Positions 24,812 through 34,027 of a DNA stretch of 64,000 bases are shown here, piece by piece; the stretch's first letter is position 1; each line of letters opens with the position of its first letter. This stretch comes from Treponema sp. (lineage in GTDB: Bacteria; Spirochaetota; Spirochaetia; Treponematales; Treponemataceae), in the NCBI GenBank assembly GCA_017525605.1, contig JAFXSM010000020.1, positions 1-64,000 of the forward strand, read 5' to 3'. Under the pieces are notes generated by a model. It was not told the origin of the DNA. It did no database searches and saw nothing but the letters and a program-made list of their open reading frames with translations. A program made the translations under genes and the position numbers.

Positions 24812-25567
24812 TCAGTTCAAAACGCCCATGCCGTCCAAGATAATTGAGCTTGCGACGGTGGCGGCGGTTTCTGTGCGGAGGACGCGGCTTCCCATTGAGC
24901 AGAGCGTGAAGCCGTTTGATTCGAGGTAGTCGCGCTCGTTGTCCGTCCAGCCGCGCTCGCTGCCGATTGCGGCGACGATGTTTTTGCACGCGGTGCTTTC
25001 AAGGTATTTGTGGAGCGACATTTTCGCGCGGCGGTTGTCGAGCGCGCATTTTTCGACGGATTCGGATTCGGAATCTTGCACGGCGACTTTTACCGCTTCC
25101 TGGAGGGATTTTACGAGGACGAGAGAGGGAGCGTGCGTGCTCGCAGCCTGAACCGTGCCGTCCAAAAGCATTTTTTCTGCCGCGCCGTCTTTTACGTCGT
25201 TCGAGTTCATGTATGATTTTTCGCCAAGCTCCGTGCCGGAAAGAATGATTTTCTGAACGCCAAGACCCGCAACATCGCGAAGAAGACGGCGGAGCTGAAT
25301 CGGGCGCGGAAAGCCGATTATGAGAGTGAGCGGATAGAGCGGTTTTCCGCTTGCCTTTTCTTCGTCCTCAAACTGAGAGAATTCAAATTCCATTCCGTTC
25401 TCGTCAATCTTTGTTATTTTCGCGCTTCCGGCCTTTCCCCCGATTATTCCCGCGTCAAAAGAATCCCCCTCGCCTTTGTGGAGAACTTTAATGATGTGCT
25501 GCGTGCGCTCGTCGCTATTCGGAAGCGTCTTTCCGATTTCTTCCTGCGTAAAAAGACAGATGTTCAT
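24812..25567 (-). CDS. rsmE: 16S rRNA (uracil-1498-N3)-methyltransferase
   Basis: A 251-residue SPOUT-fold enzyme that methylates U1498 of 16S rRNA. The family's N-terminal PUA-like segment (HIIKVLHKGEGDSFDAG) and the knotted C-terminal SAM site (IGSERGWTDNERDYLESNGF and MGSRVLRTETAA) are clear. The start is taken at ATG 25567 (AAGG 9 bases upstream); the longer frame to 25630 adds residues not typical of the family. It neighbours the metallopeptidase-like gene on the same strand with an 84-base gap. Confidence 0.94.
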   Translation of the reverse strand: MNICLFTQEEIGKTLPNSDERTQHIIKVLHKGEGDSFDAGIIGGKAGSAKITKIDENGMEFEFSQFEDEEKASGKPLYPLTLIIGFPRPIQLRRLLRDVAGLGVQKIILSGTELGEKSYMNSNDVKDGAAEKMLLDGTVQAASTHAPSLVLVKSLQEAVKVAVQDSESESVEKCALDNRRAKMSLHKYLESTACKNIVAAIGSERGWTDNERDYLESNGFTLCSMGSRVLRTETAATVASSIILDGMGVLN

Positions 25568-25824
25568 TTCGTTTTGCCTTGAATTGTATGAGATTCGCCA
25601 TTCCGAACTCGATTCGGAATTTATATTCAAAAATATTTATAAGAGAATTTTAAATTTAATAAAAAAAAGAAATATTTTTGCTTTTTTCATTGTACAATTT
25701 AGTAATTTTTTTTGCACACCTTTCAATTTTTCAAAAGGCGTAAGGGAGCAAAATTATAGAAAAAACTATTTCGGCTTTTTGCTGAAATGTGCACAAATTT
25801 TTCGAAGAAAGCAGGAGAAAGTAC

Positions 25825-27627
25825 ATGAAGAGAAAAATAATGTTTGGAGCTGCCACGGTCGCGCTCGTGCTTGGATTCTCAAGCTGCGAGCTTTTGCTTA
25901 CCGCGCTCGGCGTGGACGACGACGGAAGCTCTTATGTCGAGACCACGGCGGCAACTGACGCGGTGACATGGAATTACACTTCGTCGAACAGGATTTTCAA
26001 GGCGGATTCCTCTGTCCTGAGCGTGAACGTGAGCGGAAACATCGGCGGAAAGACGCTCTATCTCGTTCAGGTGAATCCGAGCGACAACAACTTTGTGAGA
26101 AAGCAGTCAAGGCAGATTGCGACTTCAAGTTTGTGCGCGGATGTCGTGGACGAGGAAAGCAGGGCGGCGAGCGAAAACACATTCAGCGAAATCGATTATT
26201 CTTCGCTCGGAACGGCAACACGAAAGCACTTTGTCGGCGAAAAACTCCCTACACTATCGGAAATTCCAGCAAGCACCGACCGTTCCGCACTCGATTCAGC
26301 AAATCTTTCTGTGACGCAAATTTCAAGAACAGTCGGAACAACAAAGGAAATTTATATCGACTACGATTCATCTATGTCTTCGTACAAAAAAGCCGCTGCA
26401 ACTCTCAGGGCTGTCGGAACATATTGCAACGTCTGGATAGTCGATGCTTACTACAAGTCAAGCGCATCAGGAAACAAGGTCAACACGGCAGTCGCAGAAA
26501 AATATGTGGAAGCATTCGACAAAATGTATCCTGTAATCACGAACGTATTCGGAAATGAATCTGACAAGATAATCAACTATGACACCCAATCTGTGGTAAA
26601 TATGGAAACTTTGTCCGACACGGGAACGAAAGTAAACATCGTCATTTACGACATCGGCGCGGATTACAGGAGTTCGGATGAGGTCTCTACAACAGGCGTT
26701 GTCGGATATTTCTACGCGAAGGATTATTACTACACGACAAAATCTGCTATTCTGCTCGGCGGAAACAGCGTGATGACAAAATCGAACGTAGGAAAGTATT
26801 TCTACATCGACTCTGGCTATGCGAATTCAAACCTTGACGACACTATTTCAACTTTGGCGCACGAATTCCAGCACATGGTGAATTTTGGCGTAAAGGATCT
26901 CGCAAAAAATCAGTCGCCAGACACTTCTTACAACGAGATGCTTTCTATGCTCTGCGAGGACATGATGCAGGAATTCCTAGGTCTCACAGACAAAGAAGCA
27001 CCAAAAAGCAGAACTCAGGCTTTCAATCTCTACTATTATGCTTCAGGAATCCGCGAATACAGGAATGACGATTATGCGGTTCTCTCTTATTCAACTTCGT
27101 ACTTGTTCGGAGCATGGCTTTGCAGGCAGTACGGCGGAGCAGCACTCGTAAAGGCGATGATGAGCAACGCTTATGTTGACTCCGCTTCAATCGTGGCGGC
27201 AGTTAACAGCGTGAACGGCACGAATTACACATTCGACGATTTGTTCCAGCAGTTCCTCCTCGCGCTTGTCGATGACGATGACTACACGATAAACAAGAAC
27301 GCTACTCAGACAATCACATATTCGTCAGGCTCAACGACATACAAATACCCGATGAAGAAATTCGACATTCGCTCAAGCGACTATTCGCCTTCCTCTATGG
27401 ACGGATTCAAATCTTCCGAATACCCGAGCTACGCATGGAGCACTTACAAAAACGGCGGATACCTTGGACCGTTCCTCTTCTCAAATTCGGTTCTTTGCGA
27501 TCTGCGGTCGAAATACGGAATCCAGATTCACGGAATCGGAAAATACGCGAGCGGAAAGACGAGCGACACAATCACGTTCACTGCCAACGGCGCAAAAGAT
27601 TTGGAACTGTATCTGATTCTTGAATAA
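25825..27627 (+). CDS. M30-like lipoprotein zinc protease, copy 1
   Basis: A 600-residue lipoprotein (lipobox FSSC) with a zincin motif LAHEFQHMVNFG near residue 352 followed by YNEMLSMLCEDMMQEFLG, the pattern of M30 (hyicolysin-like) peptidases. It is probably outer-membrane anchored and surface or periplasm facing. ATG 25825 has AGGAGAAAG 3-4 bases upstream; the frame extends to 25789 but without a ribosome site. It is a tandem paralogue of the gene at 27718: the two share the HEFQHM site, the WICRQYGGAALAKA-like segment and the overall layout. Substrate unknown; host or dietary protein degradation is plausible for a gut spirochaete. Confidence 0.85.
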   Translation: MKRKIMFGAATVALVLGFSSCELLLTALGVDDDGSSYVETTAATDAVTWNYTSSNRIFKADSSVLSVNVSGNIGGKTLYLVQVNPSDNNFVRKQSRQIATSSLCADVVDEESRAASENTFSEIDYSSLGTATRKHFVGEKLPTLSEIPASTDRSALDSANLSVTQISRTVGTTKEIYIDYDSSMSSYKKAAATLRAVGTYCNVWIVDAYYKSSASGNKVNTAVAEKYVEAFDKMYPVITNVFGNESDKIINYDTQSVVNMETLSDTGTKVNIVIYDIGADYRSSDEVSTTGVVGYFYAKDYYYTTKSAILLGGNSVMTKSNVGKYFYIDSGYANSNLDDTISTLAHEFQHMVNFGVKDLAKNQSPDTSYNEMLSMLCEDMMQEFLGLTDKEAPKSRTQAFNLYYYASGIREYRNDDYAVLSYSTSYLFGAWLCRQYGGAALVKAMMSNAYVDSASIVAAVNSVNGTNYTFDDLFQQFLLALVDDDDYTINKNATQTITYSSGSTTYKYPMKKFDIRSSDYSPSSMDGFKSSEYPSYAWSTYKNGGYLGPFLFSNSVLCDLRSKYGIQIHGIGKYASGKTSDTITFTANGAKDLELYLILE

Positions 27628-27633
27628 GACTAA

Positions 27634-27667
27634 CCCTGTTCTAAAAATGAAATTTCCGAACAGGTCT
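27634..27667. repeat. CCTGTTC hairpin, copy 3
   Basis: CCTGTTC (27634-27640) pairs with GAACAGG (27661-27667), and AATTT-type inner sequence matches the copies at 22128 and 23808. It lies between the two protease genes and may be a weak terminator, since a T-rich stretch follows at 27668-27679. Confidence 0.55.
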
Positions 27668-27717
27668 AATTTCATTTTTAGATTCACCATTCGTTCAATT
27701 CAACAACGGAGGAAAAT

Positions 27718-29523
27718 ATGAAAATACCATACAAAAAAAAAGTACACAAATTAGCAACGATTCTCCTTGCCGCTAGCGCATTCGCATTTTTCGGGTGCGG
27801 AGATGAGGAAGAAGAGGAGAAATTTGAACTCGGCGACAACGTGTATCAGTTTGAAAGCGAAACGCTCACTTTGACAGGAGTGAACGGAAAGAGCATTTAT
27901 CTAGCGAAGGTGAACAGTTCCGCGTCCATAGATTCAAAGCCACTTTCCGTTCTGACAGGCAGTGTTTCGGGAGTTACACTTAGCACGAATCTCTCGCCAA
28001 CTCTGAATATTTCAGCAGATTCTTCCGTCGAAGAACTTCTTCCTACAAAAAAGCATTATGTGATGAGCGACATTGAAAAGCAGCTTGCAGCTGAATTCGG
28101 AAAGGCGCACGTCGCAAAATACGGAAAGCAGAGCAGAGCCGCATTACAAGCACTCTATGCGACGCACACGAGCGACATAGCGAAATCTGACACTCTGACA
28201 ATCGATACAGAAGATAATAGCGGCGGAATTTGGATTCAGACTGGCGCGGACAATACTAAGTATTCTTCATATTCCAAAAAGAACGCTACAGCTTATGCCG
28301 TGAATGACTATTGTATTGTATGGGTTGTTGATGGTTGCTATGACAGCACAGATGAAGAAGATATAACCACAAAAGACGCGAGTAAAAAAACTGTCTCTCA
28401 GGCAAGAATAGATGCTCTAGCTTCGAATTTTGCAAAGATTTACCCTATTGAGACTAAAGTTTTCGGCACGGAATCTGACAGCATGTATAGCATGAATCTC
28501 AATGACAAAAACGAGGCAGTCCGTGAAATAATCGATATGACAGACTGCGAAGACAACTCAGTCGGAACAAAAATCAATATCGTCATTTGCAATTTGCCTG
28601 ATGGTTTCGAAGGATATTTCGCTCCAAAAGATTATTACTGCTACGGCTATCTAAGAGATGAAGTTGAAAGCAGCAAGAAAGACATAATAGATTGCTCCAA
28701 TTGCGGAAAATTCTTCTACATTGATGCCTCGGCGGTGAACGAGAGCATAAGCGGTGCCTATTTGACGCTTGCACACGAGTTCCAGCACATGATTGCCTAT
28801 AACATGAAGAAGATTCAGAACAATGAGACTTTTGAAGTTCAATACGACGAAATGTGCTCGATGGTCTGCGAAGATATGATGGCTTCTTATCTTGGAGTGA
28901 CTAACGACGACACGCCAAAGCAGAGACTTCCGCTTTTCAATACGCATTACTACGCCGTCGGCATTGACGAGTGGCTTAATGACACCGACAACAACATGCT
29001 TTATTCGTATGCGCAGGCGTATGCGTTCGGTGCGTGGATTTGCAGGCAGTACGGTGGAGCGGCACTCGCAAAGGCGATTCTCTCGAACGAGCATGGCGAC
29101 CTTAATGCCATAACGGAAGCGATAAAAAGCGTTTCCAAAACGGAAGTGTCGGACGCGCAGCTGCTTGAGCAATACGTCGAGGCACTTGTGTTCAGTTCTT
29201 CAAGGTCTACACACCCTACTCTGAATCAGAATGCTAAAGAAACTCTTAAATACAGCTTAGGTACTTCAAATTACAGCTATCCGATGAGTGCTATAAACTT
29301 GTGGAAGCTTAAAGAAGCACTTCCGACGTATTCTGCGGCAAACACGAATACAACGTACTACAAATACGACGGACCGAAATACCTGAGCGCGTCTGACACG
29401 AGCGAGATTCGTCCGAAAGGGTTCACGCTGCACGAAATCGGAACGGCTTCGGCTGATTCTGTGACACTTACGCTTTCCGGCTCACCGAGCGGAAGCACTA
29501 GATATTACGTTTTGGTTCAGTAG
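27718..29523 (+). CDS. M30-like lipoprotein zinc protease, copy 2
   Basis: A 601-residue lipoprotein (lipobox FFGC near residue 25) followed by an acidic DEEEEEK tract. The catalytic motif LAHEFQHMIAYNM is near residue 355 with YDEMCSMVCEDMMASYLG after it. It shares the zinc motif, the WICRQYGGAALAKAI segment and the overall layout with copy 1, but has diverged strongly elsewhere. ATG 27718 has CGGAGGAAAAT just upstream, an ideal ribosome site. The two genes are 90 bases apart and probably co-expressed. Three 18-bp repeats follow its stop. Confidence 0.85.
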   Translation: MKIPYKKKVHKLATILLAASAFAFFGCGDEEEEEKFELGDNVYQFESETLTLTGVNGKSIYLAKVNSSASIDSKPLSVLTGSVSGVTLSTNLSPTLNISADSSVEELLPTKKHYVMSDIEKQLAAEFGKAHVAKYGKQSRAALQALYATHTSDIAKSDTLTIDTEDNSGGIWIQTGADNTKYSSYSKKNATAYAVNDYCIVWVVDGCYDSTDEEDITTKDASKKTVSQARIDALASNFAKIYPIETKVFGTESDSMYSMNLNDKNEAVREIIDMTDCEDNSVGTKINIVICNLPDGFEGYFAPKDYYCYGYLRDEVESSKKDIIDCSNCGKFFYIDASAVNESISGAYLTLAHEFQHMIAYNMKKIQNNETFEVQYDEMCSMVCEDMMASYLGVTNDDTPKQRLPLFNTHYYAVGIDEWLNDTDNNMLYSYAQAYAFGAWICRQYGGAALAKAILSNEHGDLNAITEAIKSVSKTEVSDAQLLEQYVEALVFSSSRSTHPTLNQNAKETLKYSLGTSNYSYPMSAINLWKLKEALPTYSAANTNTTYYKYDGPKYLSASDTSEIRPKGFTLHEIGTASADSVTLTLSGSPSGSTRYYVLVQ

Positions 29524-29525
29524 CT

Positions 29526-29579
29526 TCGACTTCGCTCAGCTACCGGACTTCGCTCATCTACCGGACTTCGCTTAGTTAC
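29526..29579. repeat. Three tandem 18-bp repeats
   Basis: Units at 29526-29543, 29544-29561 and 29562-29579 follow the pattern CGGACTTCGCTCATCTAC with up to four substitutions. They start two bases after the stop of the second protease gene. Confidence 0.85.
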
Positions 29580-29618
29580 AAGGCTGGGCGCAGAGGTTGA
29601 AGAAATAAGGAGATTCTT

Positions 29619-29933
29619 ATGAAAAAGACATTTTTGATTGTTGCGCTGATGATTGCAGGTCTTGCGGCTTTTGCATTCGGAAAAAAGACAATTACCGGTC
29701 ACATCAAGATTTACGGAAACGAGCCGTTCACATTCGTCGGATTCGTGACTGACGACGGCGAAAAGTATTCGCTCGACATCGACCCGAAAGCGGATTTTAC
29801 GATACAGGACATTCAGGCGCACCAGGGCGAGCCGCTCAAGCTCACCGGCATCGTGAATGACAAGGAGCTTATCGGATTCCAGACTCTCAAGAACGGAAGA
29901 TTCGTTGTAAGCAAATTCAAGGTGATTGAGTAA
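29619..29933 (+). CDS. Small exported protein, unknown function
   Basis: A 104-residue protein with a clear signal peptide (residues 1-20, KKTFLIVALMIAGLAAFAFG). The mature 80 residues form a compact beta-rich domain (ITGHIKIYGNEPFTFVGF, then a GIVNDKELIGF segment) resembling small OB-like periplasmic domains. It has AAGGAG 7 bases before ATG 29619. Its stop overlaps the aldo-keto reductase start by one base (TAATG), which suggests translational coupling. No partner or ligand is known. Confidence 0.75.
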   Translation: MKKTFLIVALMIAGLAAFAFGKKTITGHIKIYGNEPFTFVGFVTDDGEKYSLDIDPKADFTIQDIQAHQGEPLKLTGIVNDKELIGFQTLKNGRFVVSKFKVIE

Positions 29934-30793
29934 TGGATTCGAAGACGACATACAAACTTTCGAACGGAGTGGAAATTCCGGTAATCGGGTTCGGGACGTG
30001 GCAGAGTGCGGACGGAGACGAGGCTTACAATGCAGTTTTGTCCGCGCTAAGGGCTGGTTACAGGCACATCGACACGGCGACGGCATACGGAAACGAGGAG
30101 TCTGTCGGAAAAGCTATAAACGCGTTTCTGAAGGAATCGGGCGTTCCGAGAAAAGATTTGTTCATCACGACAAAGCTTTGGAACGGCGACCACGGACGAA
30201 CGCTGACGGAACAGGCAATCGATTCTTCGCTTGCAAAGCTCGGACTCGATTATCTTGATTTGTATCTCATTCACTGGCCGAATCCGCTCAAGTTCCGCGA
30301 CTCTTGGGCAGAGAAAAATGCCGAAAGCTGGCAGGAAATGGAAGACGCTGTGAAAGACGGAAAAATCCGTGCGATTGGAGTCAGCAATTTTTGGGAGCAT
30401 CACATCGACGCATTGCTCAAAACGGCAAGCATAAAACCGATGGTGAACCAGATAAAAGTATGCCCAGGCCAGCCGCAGAAAAAAATTGCCGAGTATTCGA
30501 AAAAACTCGGCATGGTTGTGGAAGGATATTCACCGCTCGGCACCGGCGCAATTTTTTCGAACGACTTTATGAAAAACCTTTCGGAAAAATACAACCGGTC
30601 GATAGCGCAAATCTGCATCCGCTGGAGCTTGCAGTCGGGCTGCATTCCGCTTCCGAAGTCGGTCACGGAATCAAGGATAAAAGAAAACCTTGAAGTGTTC
30701 GACTTTGAGCTTGAGAGCAGCGACTGCGAAAAAATCGCATCCCTCGAATGCGACATAAAACTAGCCCGAAACCCGGACGAGGCTCCGTTCTAG
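29933..30793 (+). CDS. Aldo-keto reductase
   Basis: A 286-residue cytosolic NADPH-dependent oxidoreductase of the AKR5-like group. Visible: GFGTWQS start, DTATAYGNEESVGKAI (catalytic Asp/Tyr), the catalytic lysine in LFITTKLWN, LIHWPNP (catalytic His), GVSNF, and the cofactor-binding PLPKSVTESRIKENL near residue 242. It reduces small aldehydes or keto-compounds; no specific substrate can be assigned. It overlaps the exported-protein gene by one base. No terminator was seen before the convergent ABC gene. Confidence 0.93.
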   Translation: MDSKTTYKLSNGVEIPVIGFGTWQSADGDEAYNAVLSALRAGYRHIDTATAYGNEESVGKAINAFLKESGVPRKDLFITTKLWNGDHGRTLTEQAIDSSLAKLGLDYLDLYLIHWPNPLKFRDSWAEKNAESWQEMEDAVKDGKIRAIGVSNFWEHHIDALLKTASIKPMVNQIKVCPGQPQKKIAEYSKKLGMVVEGYSPLGTGAIFSNDFMKNLSEKYNRSIAQICIRWSLQSGCIPLPKSVTESRIKENLEVFDFELESSDCEKIASLECDIKLARNPDEAPF

Positions 30794-30828
30794 TTTTTTG
30801 ATTCGGCTTTTTATAGACCTTGCAAAAA

Positions 30829-31692
30829 TCAGCTTTTTCCGCCGAGAAGTTTCGCTTCTTCGATGAGCTGGTTTCTTGTGAGGTCTTCTTTCTTTTTGAG
30901 GAGCGCGGCAGGAATCTCGTACGCCTTCTCCAAATCCTCGTCCGTCAGAACTTCCGCAGGCGTTCCTAGCGACATATCGCGGTTCGGATAGAAAAGCAGA
31001 ACCTGGTCGGCGTATTTTTTTGACAAGTCGATTTCGTGCATCGAAATGTAGATTGTCTTTCCCGTCTTGTGAACGTAATCGCGAAGATATTCGAGCGACT
31101 TTTCCTTCTGCCTGTCTTCCATTGCGAACATCGGCTCGTCCATGAAAATCGAGTCGCTTCCGTACAGAATCGAGAACGCGAGCAGCACGCGCTGAATCTC
31201 GCCCTTGCTCAAATGCGTCAGGATTTTTCCGAGGGATTCTTCAAGCTCGAAAACTTCCGTGACTTCTTCAATCAAGCTTTTGTCAGAGCGGATTCCACTT
31301 GCTTTTCCGGCGAATTTTCCGTTCTCAAGAACTTGGGTCAGAAGCTCTTCAACTTTGTCTTCCGTTTCAAATTCCATGTTCTGATAAATCATCGACGCAA
31401 GAAGATTTTTCTCCTCGTCGTCCATCGTGCAGAGTTTTTTCCCGAGAAGCGTCACTTCGCCAGAATCAGGCTGCAAACGGCCGGAAGCGAGAAGCATGAG
31501 CGTCGATTTTCCGCATCCGTTCTGCCCGACAAAACTGACGAATCCAGTCGGAAGATTCGCGGAAAAATGCTCGAAAACCGGCTTCGGGACAATCTGGTTT
31601 CCGTTTTCGTCCAAATCGTCCTCGACCGGCGGATAAGTGAAAGTAACGTCGTCAAATGCGACAAATGTGTCTGTGTTTTTTTCTGTGTCCAT
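30829..31692 (-). CDS. ABC transporter ATP-binding protein (lone)
   Basis: A 287-residue cytosolic ATPase with Walker A GQNGCGKST (near residue 57), signature LSKGEIQRV (near 163), Walker B SIFMDEPMF, and the switch histidine in YISMHEID. The D-loop reads FAMEDR rather than the usual SALD. No permease or substrate-binding gene is adjacent, so it may serve a remote energy-coupling factor-like system or act on something else. The ribosome site before ATG 31692 is not obvious. The family cannot be assigned more precisely. Confidence 0.88.
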   Translation of the reverse strand: MDTEKNTDTFVAFDDVTFTYPPVEDDLDENGNQIVPKPVFEHFSANLPTGFVSFVGQNGCGKSTLMLLASGRLQPDSGEVTLLGKKLCTMDDEEKNLLASMIYQNMEFETEDKVEELLTQVLENGKFAGKASGIRSDKSLIEEVTEVFELEESLGKILTHLSKGEIQRVLLAFSILYGSDSIFMDEPMFAMEDRQKEKSLEYLRDYVHKTGKTIYISMHEIDLSKKYADQVLLFYPNRDMSLGTPAEVLTDEDLEKAYEIPAALLKKKEDLTRNQLIEEAKLLGGKS

Positions 31693-31841
31693 GATTACAA
31701 GATACTAAAAAAGAAGGCGAGTCGTCATCTACAAGACTTTTGCGGGAACACTTTTTTTGAGGCTGAATTCTGCCGAATGTGAATTTATGGAAATTTGAAG
31801 ATTTCAACATTTGGACGTAAAATGAATATGCAGGAGGATTT

Positions 31842-33926
31842 ATGAAATATATCCATAGTCTTGAATTCAAGCTCATCGCGATTGTCATTTCGATTTTCAT
31901 AGCGTCAAACGTTATATTGAGCTTTGTTTCGATAAAAAGCTCGTCCGAATCGATAACGGACACAGTTCACAGCCTTCTGAATGCGGTGACGGATTCCGCA
32001 GCGGGAAAGGTAAAAGGCGAAGCGGAAAAAACTTTCCAGACGCTTAAGACCGTGGCATGCGCGGACTTTCTGCAGGACGATTCAATTCCGCTGATTGAAA
32101 AATGCCAGCAGTGCACGAGACTCGCAAAGGCGAATCCCGATTACGAGAACATCGGATATTACGACCTTGACGGAAACAGCTACACGGCGGCAGGTCAGAT
32201 GATAAAACTTGAGCGCGCATACATCGACGCTGCAAAGGTCGGAAAAACTTACATAACCGACCCCGCAATAAATCCTGTAACGAACATCCTTTTTCAGATT
32301 TACTCAGTTCCGGTTTTCGACAACAACAACAAACCAATCGGATGCCTTGCCGCGAATATTTACGGAGAGACACTTTCAAAGAGGATTGAGCAGGTCTCGT
32401 TCGGAACGTTCGATTCGCACCTCCAAGTCGTGAACAGGACAAGCGGTCACACAATCGCGTCGACTACATTCGATCAGGTCACATCTTTCCAGAGCATAGA
32501 AAAAGACTCGGACGAGGGAATCAGACCGATTCTTGCAAAGCTCGTGAACGGCGAAGTCGGAAGCGAAGCATTCATAAACCCTGCAAACAAAGTGAAAATG
32601 CTCGCGGCTTACCGCCCGGTTCCAGGAACTGATTGGGCAGTCCTTGGCATTTGCGGATATTCTGACTTTTACGGCGGACTCAAAAAGCTCCAGATGATGA
32701 TGACTATTCTTTCGCTTGTGGTCCTCGTCATATCGTTCATAGCCGTCAGTGTTGCCGTGAACATCGGACTCAAGCCGCTCAAAAGGGTCAAGAACAGATT
32801 CGCCAGCATTGCGACGGGAGATGCAGACCTCACAAAGCGAATGGAAATCAACACAAAGGACGAAGTTGCGGAAGTCGTGTCTGGTTTCAACGGCTTCATG
32901 GAGAAACTTCATTCGATAATCTCTCTGGTCAAATCGTCAAAAGAAAAACTCGGGGTTGCAGGTTCCGACCTTGCGGCAAGCACGGACGACACGGCAAGTT
33001 CAATCTCGCAGATTCTTTCGAGCATACAAAGCGTCCACGACAACATAAAAAGGCAGAGCGACAGCGTGCACGAGACGGCTGGTGCCGTGAACGAAATCGC
33101 ATCGAACATCGAGTCGCTTGAGAGAATGATTGAGAAGCAGAACGCGGGCGTTACGGAGGCGAGCGCGGCAGTCGAGGAAATGATTGGAAACATCAGCTCC
33201 GTCAACAATTCCGTGAGCAAAATGTCGGATTCGTTCGCGGAACTTTCGGAGAGCGCGCAGACGGGCAGCCAGGTGCAGGTTGACGTGAACGACAAAATCG
33301 AGCGAATCAAAGTTTTGAGCGAGACGCTTTATGAGGCGAACTCCGCAATCGCAGCAATCGCGGAGCAGACGAACCTTCTTGCAATGAACGCCGCAATCGA
33401 GGCTGCGCACGCGGGAGAAGCAGGAAAGGGATTCAGCGTAGTCGCGGACGAAATCAGGAAACTTTCGGAAACATCGGGCGACCAGTCAAGAACAATCGGC
33501 GAACAGCTGACGAACATTCAGAATTCGATTGCGAGCGTCGTTTCCGCATCGGAGCTTTCGAACAAGGCATTTCAGGATGTCACGACGAAAATCAAGGAGA
33601 CCGACCAGATTGTGCGCCAGATTCAGGCGGCAATGGAAGAGCAGAACGAAGGCTCGCAGCAGATAAATTCCGTTCTCCACGCGATGAACGATTCCGCGCT
33701 CGAAGTCAAAACTGCGAGCCACGAGATGATGTGCGGCAACAAGGCGATTCTGGACGAAGTTCGGAATTTGCAGGACGTGACAGGAATGATTGAGGACAGC
33801 ATGTCGGACATGAACGCTGGCGCGACAAAAATCAACGAGACCGGAGAAGCATTGCGGGGAATCGCTTCGGCAATGAAAGACGCGATTGACGAAATCGGAG
33901 GACAAATCGATAAATTCAGGACGTGA
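31842..33926 (+). CDS. Methyl-accepting chemotaxis protein
   Basis: A 694-residue receptor with a membrane segment near residues 10-30, a Cache-like sensor region to residue 275 (including the [16 protein letters not shown] strand and [10 protein letters not shown]), a second membrane segment near residue 285-305, HAMP region, and a signalling domain with tip [20 protein letters not shown]. It shares that AAH tip and [11 protein letters not shown] with the receptor at 3845. ATG 31842 has CAGGAGG 5-6 bases upstream. Divergent from the ABC gene. The ligand is unknown. Confidence 0.93.
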   Translation: MKYIHSLEFKLIAIVISIFIASNVILSFVSIKSSSESITDTVHSLLNAVTDSAAGKVKGEAEKTFQTLKTVACADFLQDDSIPLIEKCQQCTRLAKANPDYENIGYYDLDGNSYTAAGQMIKLERAYIDAAKVGKTYITDPAINPVTNILFQIYSVPVFDNNNKPIGCLAANIYGETLSKRIEQVSFGTFDSHLQVVNRTSGHTIASTTFDQVTSFQSIEKDSDEGIRPILAKLVNGEVGSEAFINPANKVKMLAAYRPVPGTDWAVLGICGYSDFYGGLKKLQMMMTILSLVVLVISFIAVSVAVNIGLKPLKRVKNRFASIATGDADLTKRMEINTKDEVAEVVSGFNGFMEKLHSIISLVKSSKEKLGVAGSDLAASTDDTASSISQILSSIQSVHDNIKRQSDSVHETAGAVNEIASNIESLERMIEKQNAGVTEASAAVEEMIGNISSVNNSVSKMSDSFAELSESAQTGSQVQVDVNDKIERIKVLSETLYEANSAIAAIAEQTNLLAMNAAIEAAHAGEAGKGFSVVADEIRKLSETSGDQSRTIGEQLTNIQNSIASVVSASELSNKAFQDVTTKIKETDQIVRQIQAAMEEQNEGSQQINSVLHAMNDSALEVKTASHEMMCGNKAILDEVRNLQDVTGMIEDSMSDMNAGATKINETGEALRGIASAMKDAIDEIGGQIDKFRT

Positions 33927-33952
33927 TGAAAAATTCACTTTCAGACGACTCA

Positions 33953-33981
33953 TTGAATACGGAATGACGTTTTGATATAAT
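33953..33981 (+). promoter_or_regulatory. Sigma-70-type promoter of guaB
   Basis: TTGAAT (33953-33958), a 17-base spacer and TATAAT (33976-33981) give a close consensus match, with the guaB start codon 47 bases downstream. Confidence 0.75.
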
Positions 33982-34027
33982 CATTCAATTTAACTAATCA
34001 ACTAAATCTTTCTATTGGAGAATCAAA

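Noticed and set aside
29526..29579. CRISPR array
   Set aside because: The units are contiguous without spacers, so these are simple tandem repeats.
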